DNA from: Panagrolaimus kolymaensis
Taxonomy: Eukaryota; Nematoda; Chromadorea; Rhabditida; Panagrolaimidae
Reading direction: 5' to 3'
Assembly (NCBI GenBank): GCA_028622995.1
Contig: JAJQJQ010000044.1
Coordinates: 434,001-498,000 of the forward strand
DNA length: 64,000 nucleotides
A model generated the notes under the pieces. It saw only the letters and a program-made list of their open reading frames with translations, was not told where the DNA came from and did no database searches. This document shows positions 49,161 through 61,624 of the stretch, piece by piece. A program made the position numbers and the translations under genes. Every line of letters starts with the position of its first letter. The stretch's first letter is position 1.

Positions 49161-50791
49161 TTAACCCTTCGGTGGCGGTGGAATATTAGCTCCAGGAATT
49201 GCTATAGGTTCATATCCATCAGGTTTGTGTCCAGTGTAAACAGCATGATATTGATTCGGTTTTGGAGGTGTTTTTGCTTTGACTGGAACGGATGGTGGTG
49301 CATTGACGAAAACAGTTGCAGCTGGAGTTTCATTGATAGCATTGCCATTAGCATTATGTTGATTATTGGCGTCACGAGTTGATGGAACGGGCGTTCGACG
49401 AGAAGATGTTGGCTGCTTTTTGATTGATTTGACTGATGATTTGACCGTGGATTGAGTTGTTGCACCAGTTGCACCTGTTCCAGTTGTTTCTACTCCATCT
49501 TGAGTTGTTGATTCAACATCACCTTTAGTTTTGGAAGGTTTTTGAGATGGAGGTGATCGAACCTAAAATCAACAAAAATTTATAGTAAAAGAAAGAATGT
49601 AAATTCACTTACCTTTTGAGCTTTTTTACGAGAAGGAGCTGGAGCTTCGACTTTTGGAGGATCAACAGGCTAAAAAATGAAAAAGGTTTATAAAGCAAGA
49701 AGCATAATGGTTAAAACTTACTTTTGAAACTTCTTTTGATGGAACAACAACTGTTGTAACAGCAGATGGAGGAACTAGAGGAAGCTTGTTTTTCTTGGAT
49801 TTTTTACGATAGCAATAGTACCAAATTCCACTTGCAACGGCAACAATGACAAGTACACCAATGACGCATGGCACGATGATTATCCATGGTTGGACCGCTG
49901 CTGATGCAACCATAGTTGAAGAACCATCAATGCTATTACCACCAAAGGAAGTCGATGTTGCCATGATTGTTGTTGTTGTAGGAGGAGGAGGCACAGGTCG
50001 AATAGCACGGAAAATTGACGATGGCTAAAACTTTCATTGTAATCGGAAAAGACAAAAGTTAAAATAAACTTACAAATGCAATGGTAAAGTCCGATTGAAG
50101 ATCCATCCATTCGATTGACACTTTGAAATATGCAGATGATTGCCCATTTGTAAGTAAAGGCTGATTGGATGGTTGATGCCGATTATCAATATTTGACCAT
50201 ACTTTTCCTTCATAATCAACAAAAAATGTTGGTGTTGCACTATTCGATGGATCAAGCTTCCCGACAGAAATATCATCGTCGCTATTTACTGAAATTGTCT
50301 TTATCTTTAGAATCAAATTTTAACCCATTTACCAAAAACCTTTAAAGGAATTTTCACATTTCCAAGAACTTTTTCGATTTGCCACTGAACTACAATCTTA
50401 TGAGTTGAACCATTTATGAGAGAGATGACAATTGTATTTGGAACATATCTAGCAGCAATAGCATTCAAATCATCAGCAAACAGAGTGAATTCCAAGGGAT
50501 GAGAATGGTCCATAAACAAGATGATATCCAAAGGTTCATTGCTTTCTGGTCTCTTTAAGTTCATTTTCCTGGAACAAAGAAATGTATACCTTCACTATTT
50601 TTTTAAAACTTTACTTACCATTGATCGCCTTCTTGACGAACAAGACCTTTGAGCTTTTGATCCGAGATATCACTTACATTTGCAGGTAAATAATATTCAT
50701 ATTCAGTTCCATCCGTCGTCAAAGTTTGTTGACCAAAGCAAAGAACAATGTAATTCAGGAGAAACAACAAAAAAAGTTGAGAAGAGCGCAT
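49161..50791 (-). CDS. Unknown type I membrane protein
   Basis: Six exons: 50791..50619, 50568..50333, 50288..50074, 50024..49722, 49669..49613 and 49562..49161; all joins keep frame, 461 aa. A signal peptide (MRSSQLFLLFLLNYIVLCFG) is followed by an extracellular part of about 200 residues without Cys, containing DIILFMDHSHPLEFTLF and NTIVISLINGSTHKIVVQW (an N-glycosylation site), a Pro/Thr stem (PVPPPPTTTTIM), one membrane helix (WIIIVPCVIGVLVIVAVASG) and a cytosolic tail starting YYCYRKKSKKNK, rich in Pro, Lys and Ser/Thr. The Cys-free, beta-strand-like ectodomain could be an adhesion or sarcoglycan-like fold, but I cannot assign a family. Confidence 0.82.
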
Positions 50792-51694
50792 TGCGTTGAC
50801 GACGACGACTTTCACCAAATTTCTTTCTTTCGAAATGATTACGAAATGAATAAATTTGTTGAAGTATATCAAAAATGAAGGGTAAAAATAATCATCATTC
50901 TATTTCTAGAAAATTTGCATAAAAGTTGAAAGCTAAAAAATTTTGATTGAAAGATCCAAGAAGAAGGAAAAAACATTTTTTCGATAAAAAATAAGCAAAT
51001 TTGCAAAGCTTCGATTCAAAAACCTTAAAAATAATTTGAAGCCGATTTTTTTTTGGCTATATTGATTTGTAACAAAGATTCTATGATTTTGATGAATTTC
51101 TAATGCTTTTTTGGTTGCTTCTTTTACACAATGCTTTTTTATTCAAACTGCCTGTTGCTTATTTAGTTATGATTCAACTTGTGTGTGTGGGTGTTGTTGC
51201 TGATATTCTTCAACCAACCAATAATCAAACTAAAAAGCTTTTTTCATTATTTTATCTTTTGTTTGTTAGATAACAAATAATTTTAAACATATGCTTTGCT
51301 TTGGGTGCAGTATACTGAATTGATGACAACAATAAAACTTGACCAAGCATAAAAAGTGTTTTGATGCTTGCCTGCCTTTTTTCTTCCATGGTGATAATTA
51401 TTTTATTTTTATCATTCTTGTTCTTAAAAAAGGGGTGAAAATAAGGTATGTATAAGAAGACAAGGCTTTTAATTGAATTTAATGAAGCCAACAAATAATC
51501 TCTATGCTTATCAAAAAGCTATAAAGCAACAAACAAACAAAAAAAAACGGTAAACCCATATTTTTTTTCTCGTTGTTGTCGCTTGCTTCTTCTATGGTTG
51601 ATTAAAAAGGCAGCAGCTAACAACGACGACGACAACCTTCTCTGAGAAAAAGCATCTTTGCTTCATTTTTTTTTTCTTCTGCTCCCTTGAAAGT
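50792..51694. other. Divergent intergenic region
   Basis: 900 bases between the membrane protein gene and the third secreted family gene; promoters of both are expected here. No gene is supported. Confidence 0.55.
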
Positions 51695-53902
51695 ATGGAA
51701 GCAAAAAATTTTAGAATGATTTTTTGCTTTTTCGTTATTATTTCTTTAGCCTTTTTTGCTCCATCTACAGAAGGCTCATATATGTGCACCGGAATCCATA
51801 CATGGTTCAACGCGACATATGGAAATTCAACTCAAACTTTACTTCATTATGAAACTGATATCCTTTATACTGGAACTCCAAAAGGATATGAAACTTTATC
51901 ATTAGCTAATTCCCATTTATTTACTTATAATTCTTCTTACAATGCATATGGAATTCAACAAGAATCATATCCTCAACAAGAAGTATTCACTTGTAATGAT
52001 GTAATGGGAAATTGTTCGCTAATTTTTGCTGATGGTAATGGATTATTTAATCTTGGTGTTAAACTTGGTAATAATCAAGATTGGTTAATGATGGCAGATG
52101 TAGCATATTTTCGTGGAACAGTTTTTTGGGAAATTGGTTTAGTTTTAACTCCCGATAATGGATGCGTTGAAACTTTTGATTTTGGTTAGTATTTTCTTCC
52201 CCCAAATATTCTAAAAATAATTTTTTATATTTAAGATTACTTATTCCCCAATTACAACACATATGGACAATATTGTTGTAATCGATGGGAACAATTACCT
52301 GAAGCTCCAACACCCGATAGTAAGCTAGCATTTTATTTTTATTTTTCACTTACCTTCAGCTTTGTGATAATTACTTTACTCATTCTTTTTTTTAGACATC
52401 TGCCAAGAATTTACGAGTAATATCGAATATTATAATTCATCCATGTCATTAGCAAATTTAACAATGATGTATTATTTTGATACAGGAAAAAATATTACTG
52501 TTATTGGAAAGAGTTTTACTTCTCCATTGCCATATCTTCAATTTGATCATAATATTAATTATGCTTTTCAAGATTGCAAGTTTGTAGATTTTAATTTTCT
52601 CAGAATAAAAATTGTTTTAAAAGCAACCGATTAACATACATATAATTTTTTTTATAGAGGAACATTAGATAATCCAATTGTAGCTTGTGTGGCTCCAATG
52701 GAATTTAATGATGCGGTTTATGCTTTTTATGCCGACGTCACGGGTTATACCCAAGGTACTTGGCATGCAATCGCTGGAGCAGTGGAATATCGATTTGGTC
52801 AATTAATGAGAAATGGAAGTGATCCATTCACTCCACAAAATAGTTGTTATTCATATAGTTTTGATCCAAGTGTTGGTGGAACAAGAGCATGTAAGTTTTA
52901 AAAACTTTTTTTCAACAGTGTTTCGTGATTTTTGTGGAAAGACTTTGAGAAATAGTTTTATGATTAAAAATTTGAGTTGTAAAATTGAGAAAATTGCTGG
53001 AAACTAAAATTGATGAAGGATAAATATTATATGATAGCGAAGTGAATATGAGGAAAATCATTAAACAATGTTCCTTTAGCGACGATAACAAATTTTTCTT
53101 TACCAAAAACATTTTTTTTTAGATTTTTTCTTTTCCCGTCCTTGAAGAGTTATTTTTTTAGTTGAAAAGACAGTATTATCTCGAAGTCAAATATGTTGTA
53201 GTAAATGGCAAAATCCAATTTCAACACCTCCACCATCCACAACTCAATCAAATCCAAGTGGAAAAAGTTATGGAGTATCTTTGATTATTGCAAACTCCAC
53301 AAATTTTTATCAAAGTTTAGCAACTATAAATGCAACTTTACAAGTTTCAAGCAATAATTATGCTTTTACTGTTACAAGCTACAATTCTTTTATGGCTTCG
53401 ACTTATCATGTTTATATATTTGCAAATCAATTTTTAACTGAAGATTGTCTTGGAAATGGCACACAAAGTTGTAATTTAGCTCAAACCGATGGACAAGCAT
53501 ATCCATGGTTTTTATCCACTTCTTTCGCACCCGATGGATTTAGATTATTTACTACCACAGCTCAAAATGGAGCTTTAATGGTTCCAGAATTAGGTCCAAA
53601 TGAAAAATGTTATTATGTTGTTAATCCATGTAAGTTATTTCTTTGGGAGTCAAAGTTGAATCAAAAAAAATGGAGAAAAAAATCTTAACAAACCCGAAAT
53701 ATTTCAAAATGTTTAAAAAAAAAATCAGTATTTTCTAAGAGATCTGTTTTTTGAAGAAAAATATTAGTTTTCCTTTGTTTTTTTTTAAATATTTTCTTCT
53801 AAAACTTTTAGAAAAATGTAAAATTTTAGTTATGGATAATTTTTTTTAGACAATTATGCTTATCCACCATTGTATGTTCAAGCAACCATTTGCATGCAAT
53901 AA
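51695..53902 (+). CDS. Secreted Cys-containing protein, family copy 3
   Basis: Six exons: 51695..52184, 52236..52319, 52396..52579, 52658..52890, 53162..53629 and 53850..53902; all joins keep frame, 503 aa. It is a diverged member of the family at 12-19 kb: a signal peptide, MCTGIHTWFNATYG, CNDVMGNCSLIFADG, YCCNRWEQLPEAP, CQEFTSN, WHAIAGAVEYRFGQLMRNG, ICCSKWQNP and EDCLGNGTQSC. Exon 1 (490) and exon 2 (84) have the same lengths as in copy 1. The 12-base micro-exon of the tandem copies is absent, and a sixth exon adds a Tyr-rich end (NYAYPPLYVQATICMQ). The opposite strand and 33 kb distance point to an older duplication. Confidence 0.9.
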
Positions 53903-54174
53903 TTCTATATGAAACTAACTTCAAAACGATGACTTTAGATTGTAATTTTTTTTAAACTTTTCCAAGATTTTTGTATGTAAATTTAAATAAATGTTTTAAC
54001 AGATGCAATTTCTCAGAATTCATTTATTTAAAAATTTACAACAAAAAGAAGAAAAAATACAAATACCCAAAAAATATTTTTCTGTAAAACTTTTCAGCTA
54101 AAATTAATTAACAAAATTTTTCAAAGTCAAAAAATATAATAAAACAAAAAAGTTTTTTTTGCAAAAGCAAAAAT

Positions 54175-56665
54175 TTATTTCGTCTTTTTGGTTTCTTTTT
54201 TTCCTATAACCCCAGATTTTCCTTGAATTTCAATTCCAGCCGAACCTGGAGCAGGTCCATGTTTACCAACAAATCGCCACAATAAACCAATCAAGGCTCG
54301 AATGAAAATTGCAGCAATAATGGAAAACGCTGCAAAAATAAACCAAAAATCAATATTAGTTCCTCGAATCCATGGAGAAGAAAAATTTGGACGAATGGGT
54401 TTAAAGAATTTTGCTCCACGATGTCGACCAACGTGTTCAATTAAATGTAAAGCCTTTTCAAAAGGTGATTCATCGCGATGTTGGAATTCTTTTGATGCAT
54501 CTTTGGCATTGGTTTCATATCTAAAATTTAAAGTTAAAAAAGATAGGGAAAATTCTTGAATTTGCTCGAAAAAGCATTTTTGACTCAAACCTTTGCATTT
54601 TCCAAACCAAAAACGCTGCTTGTTGCTTACCTTTTATTATTTAAAACTTCATTAATTGCTGAATAAAGGATATTTTCATTTAAATGATTTTTTTCAACAA
54701 TCACTCCAAAACCTTTATTTTGAACTTTTTGTAAATTTGCGTAATTTACTCCATAAAGTGGAATACCAACTATTGGAACTCCATGTGCAATGGCTTCCAT
54801 AACACTCGACATGCCACCATTGGTAATAAAAAGTTTACAACGGCGATGAGCTAAAAAAATTTATAATTATAATTTTTTTTGCGAGGTAAGACTCCGGGAA
54901 ACAAACCTAGGAGATCATTTTGTGGGATAAAAGTTGTCAAATTAATATGTTTTGGAATTTTTTCCAAATCAATTCCAGGTAAATTTATATTAGGTCCAAC
55001 TCTCCAATAAATTCGATATTTATTTAATTTACTTAATGCTCCATAAATAGCTTGAACTTGAGCAGGAGACATTTTGCTTGAATCTGTTTGAGTTCCAAAT
55101 GATACAATTATCATTCCTTCTTCAGCTGCGGCAATCGTGGTATTCCAAGGCTACAAAAAAAGCGAAATGTATTAAAATGGTAAAATTAAAGGGAATCCAA
55201 AAGGAAAATTTTGATTGTGGGTTTTGAAAAACTCACAGAAAACAAAGGTTTTGTATGATCAATATGTAATCCACCAACGGGAATAACATTGGATGGAAAA
55301 GCTGTACCATCTTCAAGAATAGGATCGGTATTAATAAAATATAATTCAGCTGATTGTTTAATCTACAAAACCACAAAATTAAAAAAGTCATAAAATCAAT
55401 TTAATGTTTTGAAACAAAAATAAATTTTTTAGTTAAGCAATGTCTCGAGAAAGAAATTTATTTATTAAATATTCATAACTCACTTTATTGATATCAGGAA
55501 AATGTTTAAATTTCTTTTTAATTTCATAATCTTCTCCAAATTGTTTAGTAATAGGTTCATCCAAATTTTTATATCGCTTTGAAACAATTCTTGAAATAAA
55601 TGGATGAGTATTTTGTGCAATGGATTCTCGAAAGAGATGATAGCCATTAAGTAATCGTGAACCAAAGTTTTGTCTCGCATTCGATGGAGATCGACGGGAA
55701 GAATATGAATCCAAATTCCATGGAGATCCAGAAGCAATAATTGTTTCATCAGTGAAACCTAAAATAAAGAAAATTGGGGTTTTGGTATTTAAAATGGAAA
55801 AAAATTAAGTACCATTAAGATCATAATAAATAAATGGAATTCCAAGCACATGAACGATGGCTAATTGGCATGGATTTCCTGCATAAACAATTGCAACATC
55901 AAGTTTATCTTTTTTGAGAGTATCCATAAGGTTGCTGTTTAGCATCTGTAAAAATAAGTATTTTTTAAATTTAGAAAGTTTTAAAAATAAACCCAAAAAC
56001 CTATAGCTTATAAAAAAAATATTACTGGGATTCTCAATGCAAACATTTAATATTCAATAAAAAATGTTTATTTATTTTACGTTAAAAAAAGATTTTAATT
56101 TATTAAATTAATAATTAATGCTTAGTAATTTCTGGATTAGATAAAGCAAAAAATTATAAAACTAACCTTTGAGCATGAATGATTATGAGCTTTCCAATAT
56201 GGATATTCCATTGCATCAATTTCATATGTTTGTTGCTTCCAAGGAATTTCACTTCCAACATTTTCAAGGGGTTTATAAAGTGGCCTAAAAAATTTAGTTG
56301 CAAAAATTACAAAAAAATAGTGAAATAAATTGCTTTAGAAAAATTTGCATTTTTAGAGAAAAAAATGCTTTCATTAAATAAAACAACCAAAAGTAAAAAA
56401 AAACTCACGCCGGTAATAAGTTCTTTAAAGTTTTTTCTCGAACCAAATGTAATTTAGGTTTAACCAATCTTGGCTCTTCTGGAATTAATATTGGTTTAAC
56501 CGTTATTACCGAATGATGCCTTAATGCAAGTTGTTGAGCTAAATATTCAAAGGTATTTCTTTCAAATTGATTGGTACCAATTAAAAATAATAATATATTT
56601 ATACTTAATACATTAGAAATTAATATTTGACAAAGGAATATAAATTTAAATAAAATTTTCACCAT
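54175..56665 (-). CDS. UDP-glucuronosyltransferase-like protein (atypical, eight exons)
   Basis: Exons 56665..56409, 56284..56167, 55945..55813, 55758..55484, 55362..55237, 55150..54907, 54850..54631 and 54520..54175; all joins keep frame, 572 aa. A signal peptide (MVKILFKFIFLCQILISNV) is followed by LLFLIGTNQFERNTFEYLA, where the usual acceptor-side His appears replaced. The UDP-sugar domain has MIIVSFGTQTD, FIPQNDLL and the signature as FITNGGMSSVMEA, GVPIVGIPLYGVNYAN: His is Asn and the DQ pair is missing. C-terminal membrane helix (FWFIFAAFSIIAAIFIRALI), then a long cytosolic tail ending KKTK, which fits the dilysine ER-retrieval motif. Transferase activity is doubtful with these changes; it may use a different sugar donor or have another role. 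Confidence 0.88.
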
Positions 56666-57514
56666 CGTTTCTTGTTGTTTTAGCTTCTAAAAAAAGCTAA
56701 CGACAATGATAAAAGGTTTTTAAGTTAAATAATAAACAAAAAATAAGTTTAGCTTTTTCCGTTTTACAAAAAAAAGTTTTAGGTTTGGGCTTTTTTTTCT
56801 TTCGTTTTCTTTCGATCAAGTTGTTTTAAAAAAAGATTTTCTTTCGAGAATAATAATAATAAATGTGACAGTCAGTACCGGCAAAAAAGGTTGACAACGT
56901 CAACGTCGTCAACGTCGTCGTCGTCGAAGAATATGGGATCGATGCGTCGTCGTTGTTGTTTGAAGTTTTTTTTATTTGTTTCTTTCCATCGATGCGCGCA
57001 AAAAATAGATTCACTCTGATGACTTTTTTTTCTTTCTTTCATCGACTCCATTTACTTATTACTAACTGACTTTTGTTTGTGGGTGTGTATGTATGTATGT
57101 ATGGGTGTTGACAATAAAAACGGAAATACATAAATGACCATTGCAAATGCAAAAAAAAAGAGAGAAGGAAAAGCTTTTTTATTAAAAGAGATTTGCTATG
57201 TCAATAAAAAAAAAGAAGTGGGTTCACTTGATGCTGATCGACTAACTTATTGACGACCGACTGACTCTCTTTTTATTTTTTTATATCATAAATCAAAGTG
57301 TTTCTAAGATTTCAATTAATTTTTTTTCTATCAAAAAATTGATTAACAACAACAACCTCATATTTGCTTTCTTCAACTCCTTCTTCCTCATTCATGACAA
57401 AAAAAATGTTTTCCAACTCAACAATTTTTATTAACATTAATACAAAAAACAAAACAAAGAAAAAGGTACAAAGGTACAAAATTAAACAAGTACAAACAAA
57501 AAAAAACAATTTTT
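56666..57514. other. Intergenic with simple repeats
   Basis: Includes CAACGTCGTCAACGTCGTCGTCG near 56900-56926 and a GTATGTATGTATGTATG run near 57086. No gene is supported. The UGT gene's promoter lies on its left side. Confidence 0.55.
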
Positions 57515-60500
57515 TTAATCCCAATAGGCTGGATCATTTTCATCAAAATTTGCATCAGCAGGAAGAGCATTCTTTCCAAGTTCATAAAAGTCTTCTTCAA
57601 CAACGATATCTTTCAATACATCTGGAATCTCTTCTTCTTTTTGCTTCATCATTGCAACGATTGGCTTCAAGATATATTCTGTTTTATCAATAAAACTTGT
57701 TGCGCGGCCATCCTTGATTCGTCCAGTGCGTCCAATACGATAGATGTAAGTGTTGATGTTATCAGGCATATCCATATTGATGACCTAAAAACAACGAATA
57801 AAGTTAGTTCAAACTGAAAGCAATCATAAAAAAAACATACATGATCGAGTTCTTTGACATCCAAACCACGTGCACCAACGTCGCTAGCAACGAGAACAGA
57901 AATGAGACCTTTTCGGAAATCAAGTAAAGCTTGTTCACGCTTATTTTGATCGTTTACACTGCTGAGAGATACAGCTTCAATTTCAAGGTTGCAGAGATAA
58001 AAAGCAGCCATTTTACATTGACGTTTATCATTGGTGAAGACGATCGTTCGAGAAAGATTGCCACCAGCTTTTTCTTTTTCTTTCATAAGAAGTTCACCCA
58101 ATTCATCAAGTTTTTTATCAGGTTGAACGACAATAAACTCTTGCTTGATTCGCTTATTTGGAAGATTTTGATGATTTGTGACGAAGACAGCATCAGGACG
58201 CAACATATATTTAGTAGCAGATTGAAGCTGCGGGGTAAACGTGGCGCTGAACATTAAAGTTTGACGATCATCATCATCCTATAACAAGAGAAAACATTAA
58301 AACAAAAATTAAATGAGTAAAAAAAACGTACAGTTGGAAAACCAGGAGTACTAATAATTTGTCGTATGTCTAAGAAGAAACTGAATTCCATTATTTTGTC
58401 TGCTTCATCAAGGACCAAGAATTTGAGATTTTTAGCAAGAACATCGCCATTATTGATAAAGTGCTTTAATCGTCCAGGAGTAGCAATCAAAATGTCACAA
58501 CCTTTGCAAATTTCAGTAAGATTTGCAGCAACTTCATATTGGCCATATGCTTTTGCAACAGTGATACCAGTATCTGAAAAAAGATAGGGTAAGATCGCTA
58601 GCAAAATATGATGGATGAAAAGACATACCGAGAGCAAACTTTTCAGCTTGTTCAAAAACTTGTAAAACCAATTCACGAGTTGGACCAAGTACAATAGCAT
58701 ATGGACAAGCCATATCAGAGACAAATACTTTATCGTCCTTTGCTTCCATGCAACGTTGAATGATTGGAAGAATGAATGCCTAAAAATTGCGTAACATTAA
58801 ACACGATAACTAAAAAAGAAGTAATAAAATCTTACAGCAGTCTTTCCACAACCAGTTTCAGCTTGACCTTTGACATCATAACCATCCATAATGAATGGAA
58901 TTGTAGCACTTTGAATTTTTCGTGGTCGAATATATTTTGAGCGTTCTTTGATGTTCTTCAATAATTGTGGATGGAACATAGCTTCATCCCATGTTCTAAA
59001 ATTTAAAAATTAGAAATGCAAGTGTTACAAATAAAAAAACGAACGTAATCATGAACTCTAAACGTCCATCAAAATTTTCAAATTGAACGTCTTCGTCCTT
59101 ATCAACAACTTCGGCATAATCTTTGGCAGCTGCTGTATCTTCAATATATAAATCATCAACCAAACGAGCGGTAGGAACATAGTTGAAGATTTTTGGTTCG
59201 GTAAGAGTTTCATCAGGATCAAAATCTTTTTGAGGCATATTATTATCTCCGAAAAATGAGCGTCTTTGAGGAGGAGCAGCGCCATCAAATTCACGACGAT
59301 TACCGCGTGCACCCATAGCTCGATTAAATGCGAGAGGTTCCATGTTAGCTGAAAAATAAAATGTTAATAAAAAAAGTATGATCAAAATATACGATTTTAA
59401 CGATGATGGCTACTGACTAAAGTGTCAGTAAGAAAAATAACGTAATGCCATTTGGTTTGTTGACTTATGAATTAAATGCATCATAAAGTATTATTTCTGA
59501 ACTAACCATTATTTTCACCACGACCTCTGAATCCGCCACGTCCACCGCGAGAAATGTTTACAAGACCTCTTCCGCCACGATTGCCATCGTTGTTGATATT
59601 TGAGCCAAATCCATTATTGCCAAAAGAAGCACCAGCTTGTGGTCCACCATGAGGATTATTTCCAAAACCTCTTGCCTCTTCAGCAGGTTTACCGTTGTCG
59701 TTGTTATTAGAACCAAAGCCGTTGTTATCACCAAATCCAGCATTGTTGAAAGATGCAGTAGTTTGTGGTCCATCACGAGAATTGTTTTGTATTCCATCAT
59801 GAGACCAATTGCTGTTATTTGATCCGGCGGCGTTGACAAATCCAGTATTGTTGAAAGCATTAGCTTGTTGTCCACCACGGCTGCCGAAACCAGCTAAAAA
59901 ATAAAGTTATAAACGTTGTTTAGTAAAAAAAAACGCCATACAGTTGTTATTTGAAGCGAAGCCACCACTTTGTCCAAATCCAGTATTGCCAAAAGAAGCA
60001 CCAGCTTGTGGTCCACCATGAGAATTATTTCCAAAGCCTTTTGAATCACCAGCAGGATTACCATTGTTGTTGTTGTTATTAGAACCAAAGCCGCTGTTTT
60101 CAAAACCAACTTTTGGTCCATCACTGCTTCCACTGTTTCCAAAGCCAGCTAAAAAAAAGTAACTATAAAAAAGCTTTATTAGTGTAAAAGACTTACGATT
60201 ATTATTAGAGGCGAAGCCACCACTTTGTCCAGTATTATTGAAAGACGCATTAGCTTGTGGTGTATCGCGAGAATTATTTCTTAAACCACCACGAGACCAA
60301 TTGCTGTTACTCGATGCGCTGTTTTCAGGAAATACAAAACTATCAAAGCCACCTTTTGGTCCATCGCGGCTGCTACCATTTCCAAAAGCAGCTAAAACGA
60401 AAAACTATCAAAATGATTTGATAGTGCAAAAGACTTACGCTTGTTATTTGAGGCGAAGCCACCACTTTGTCCATTATTATTGAAAGACGCATTAGCTTGT

Positions 60501-60985
60501 GGTCCATCACGAGAATTATTTTGTCTTCCACCACGAGACCAATTACTGTTATTTGATCCTACGCCGCCGTTGTTAGCAAAGCCAGTATTGCTGAAAGCAT
60601 TAGCTTCAGGTCCGCCACGAGAATGATTTTGAAAGGTTCTTCCACCACGAGTGCCACCGTTTCCGAAACCAGCTAAAAAGCAAAACATTTAACTGTTTTT
60701 TAATGAAAATAAAACTTACGATTGTTATTTGAACCGAAACCGCCGCTTTGACTTCCACCGCTATGACCAAATCCAATATTGCCAGAAGAGGTACCAGCTT
60801 GTGGTCCACCACGAGAATTATCAACGAAGCCATTACGATTGCTACTGTTGCCAAAGCCAGCTAAAAAATAAAATAGTTAATCAATATGTTTATTTTAAGT
60901 TTTAAAAAAACTTACAATTGTTATTCGTATTGAAGCCGCCGCCGCCGCCACTTTGACCAAAAGAGGAACCAAGAAGTCCAGACAT
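57515..60985 (-). CDS. Vasa/GLH-like DEAD-box RNA helicase with FG/RGG repeats
   Basis: Twelve exons: 60985..60916, 60860..60720, 60672..60439, 60391..60197, 60148..59942, 59893..59507, 59348..59045, 58995..58836, 58779..58629, 58573..58332, 58278..57841 and 57784..57515; frame kept, 932 aa. Exons 1-6 encode about 410 residues of GFGN, GGFASNN, NWSRGG and SRDGPQA repeats, as in germ-granule helicases, ending in RGG (GGRGGFRGRGEN). The helicase core has AETGCGKTA, PTREL, ATPGRLKHF, LDEADKIM, FSATF, ARGLDV and YRIGRTGRI. The C-terminus is acidic with a final Trp (DENDPAYWD). No CCHC zinc knuckles were found, unlike C. elegans GLH-1 to GLH-4. Motif I carries Cys where Ser is usual. Germ-line role is inferred from family. 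Belle/DDX3-type helicases are a less likely alternative. Confidence 0.92.
59507..60985 (-). repeat. Duplicated FG-repeat exons of the helicase gene
   Basis: Exons 2 to 6 all begin inside an (S/P)-(G/A)-FG motif, most end in SN-N/K, and all are bounded by phase-1 introns. Such symmetric exons can be gained or lost without changing frame. Exons 3 and 4 are closest (both contain NSNWSRGG and the DGPQANASFNN or DTPQANASFNN stretch). Confidence 0.8.
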
Positions 60986-61624
60986 AATCGAATGATTAAA
61001 TGACGTATAAACACTAAAAAAGGGACCAATTAAGAAAATAATCAAAAGTACGGTTAACACGAGATTGGCCAAAACAAAAAACGCAAAAGAGTATGTTAAA
61101 AGAGCGGATAGCAAAAAAGAGAAGATCAATAAACATAGAAATAACTTAAAGAGTGTTAAAAAGTTTTGAAACTACCGTTAAAAATAAACCAGCTAGCTAG
61201 AGGAGTATCAAAAAGCAAAGAAACAAAAATAGGCAACGATGAAAGAAAGAACAATAGGTACTTCTCGCTCGTGGTTACAATATCTTCTAATTTTCGTGTT
61301 AAAAGCGAAATTATTTTAAAACGATAGCCCAAATACAAAAAATTTCAATTTATCAAAGATCCAATTCAAGCAGATCCATTATTTGATGTTCTAACAGTAA
61401 GCCTTTTCTCTTTTGCTGTTAGTAAAAAAATAAAATACAAAAAATTAAAATATGAATCGAGCCGAAAAGATTCAGCCTAAAATATTTTTTGTTTGCTTGC
61501 ATAAATTCGCAATTCAAATTTTTCAACTTTCGCACAAAAATATTTTCATTCCAAGACAAAAAAAAACAGAGAGAAAAAGTTTCAACAACTTTCATTCATT
61601 CTTCAAAAACCTTTGTCGCTGAAA
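60986..61624. other. Divergent spacer between helicase and F-box-like gene
   Basis: 640 bases containing both promoters. No gene is supported. Confidence 0.55.
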
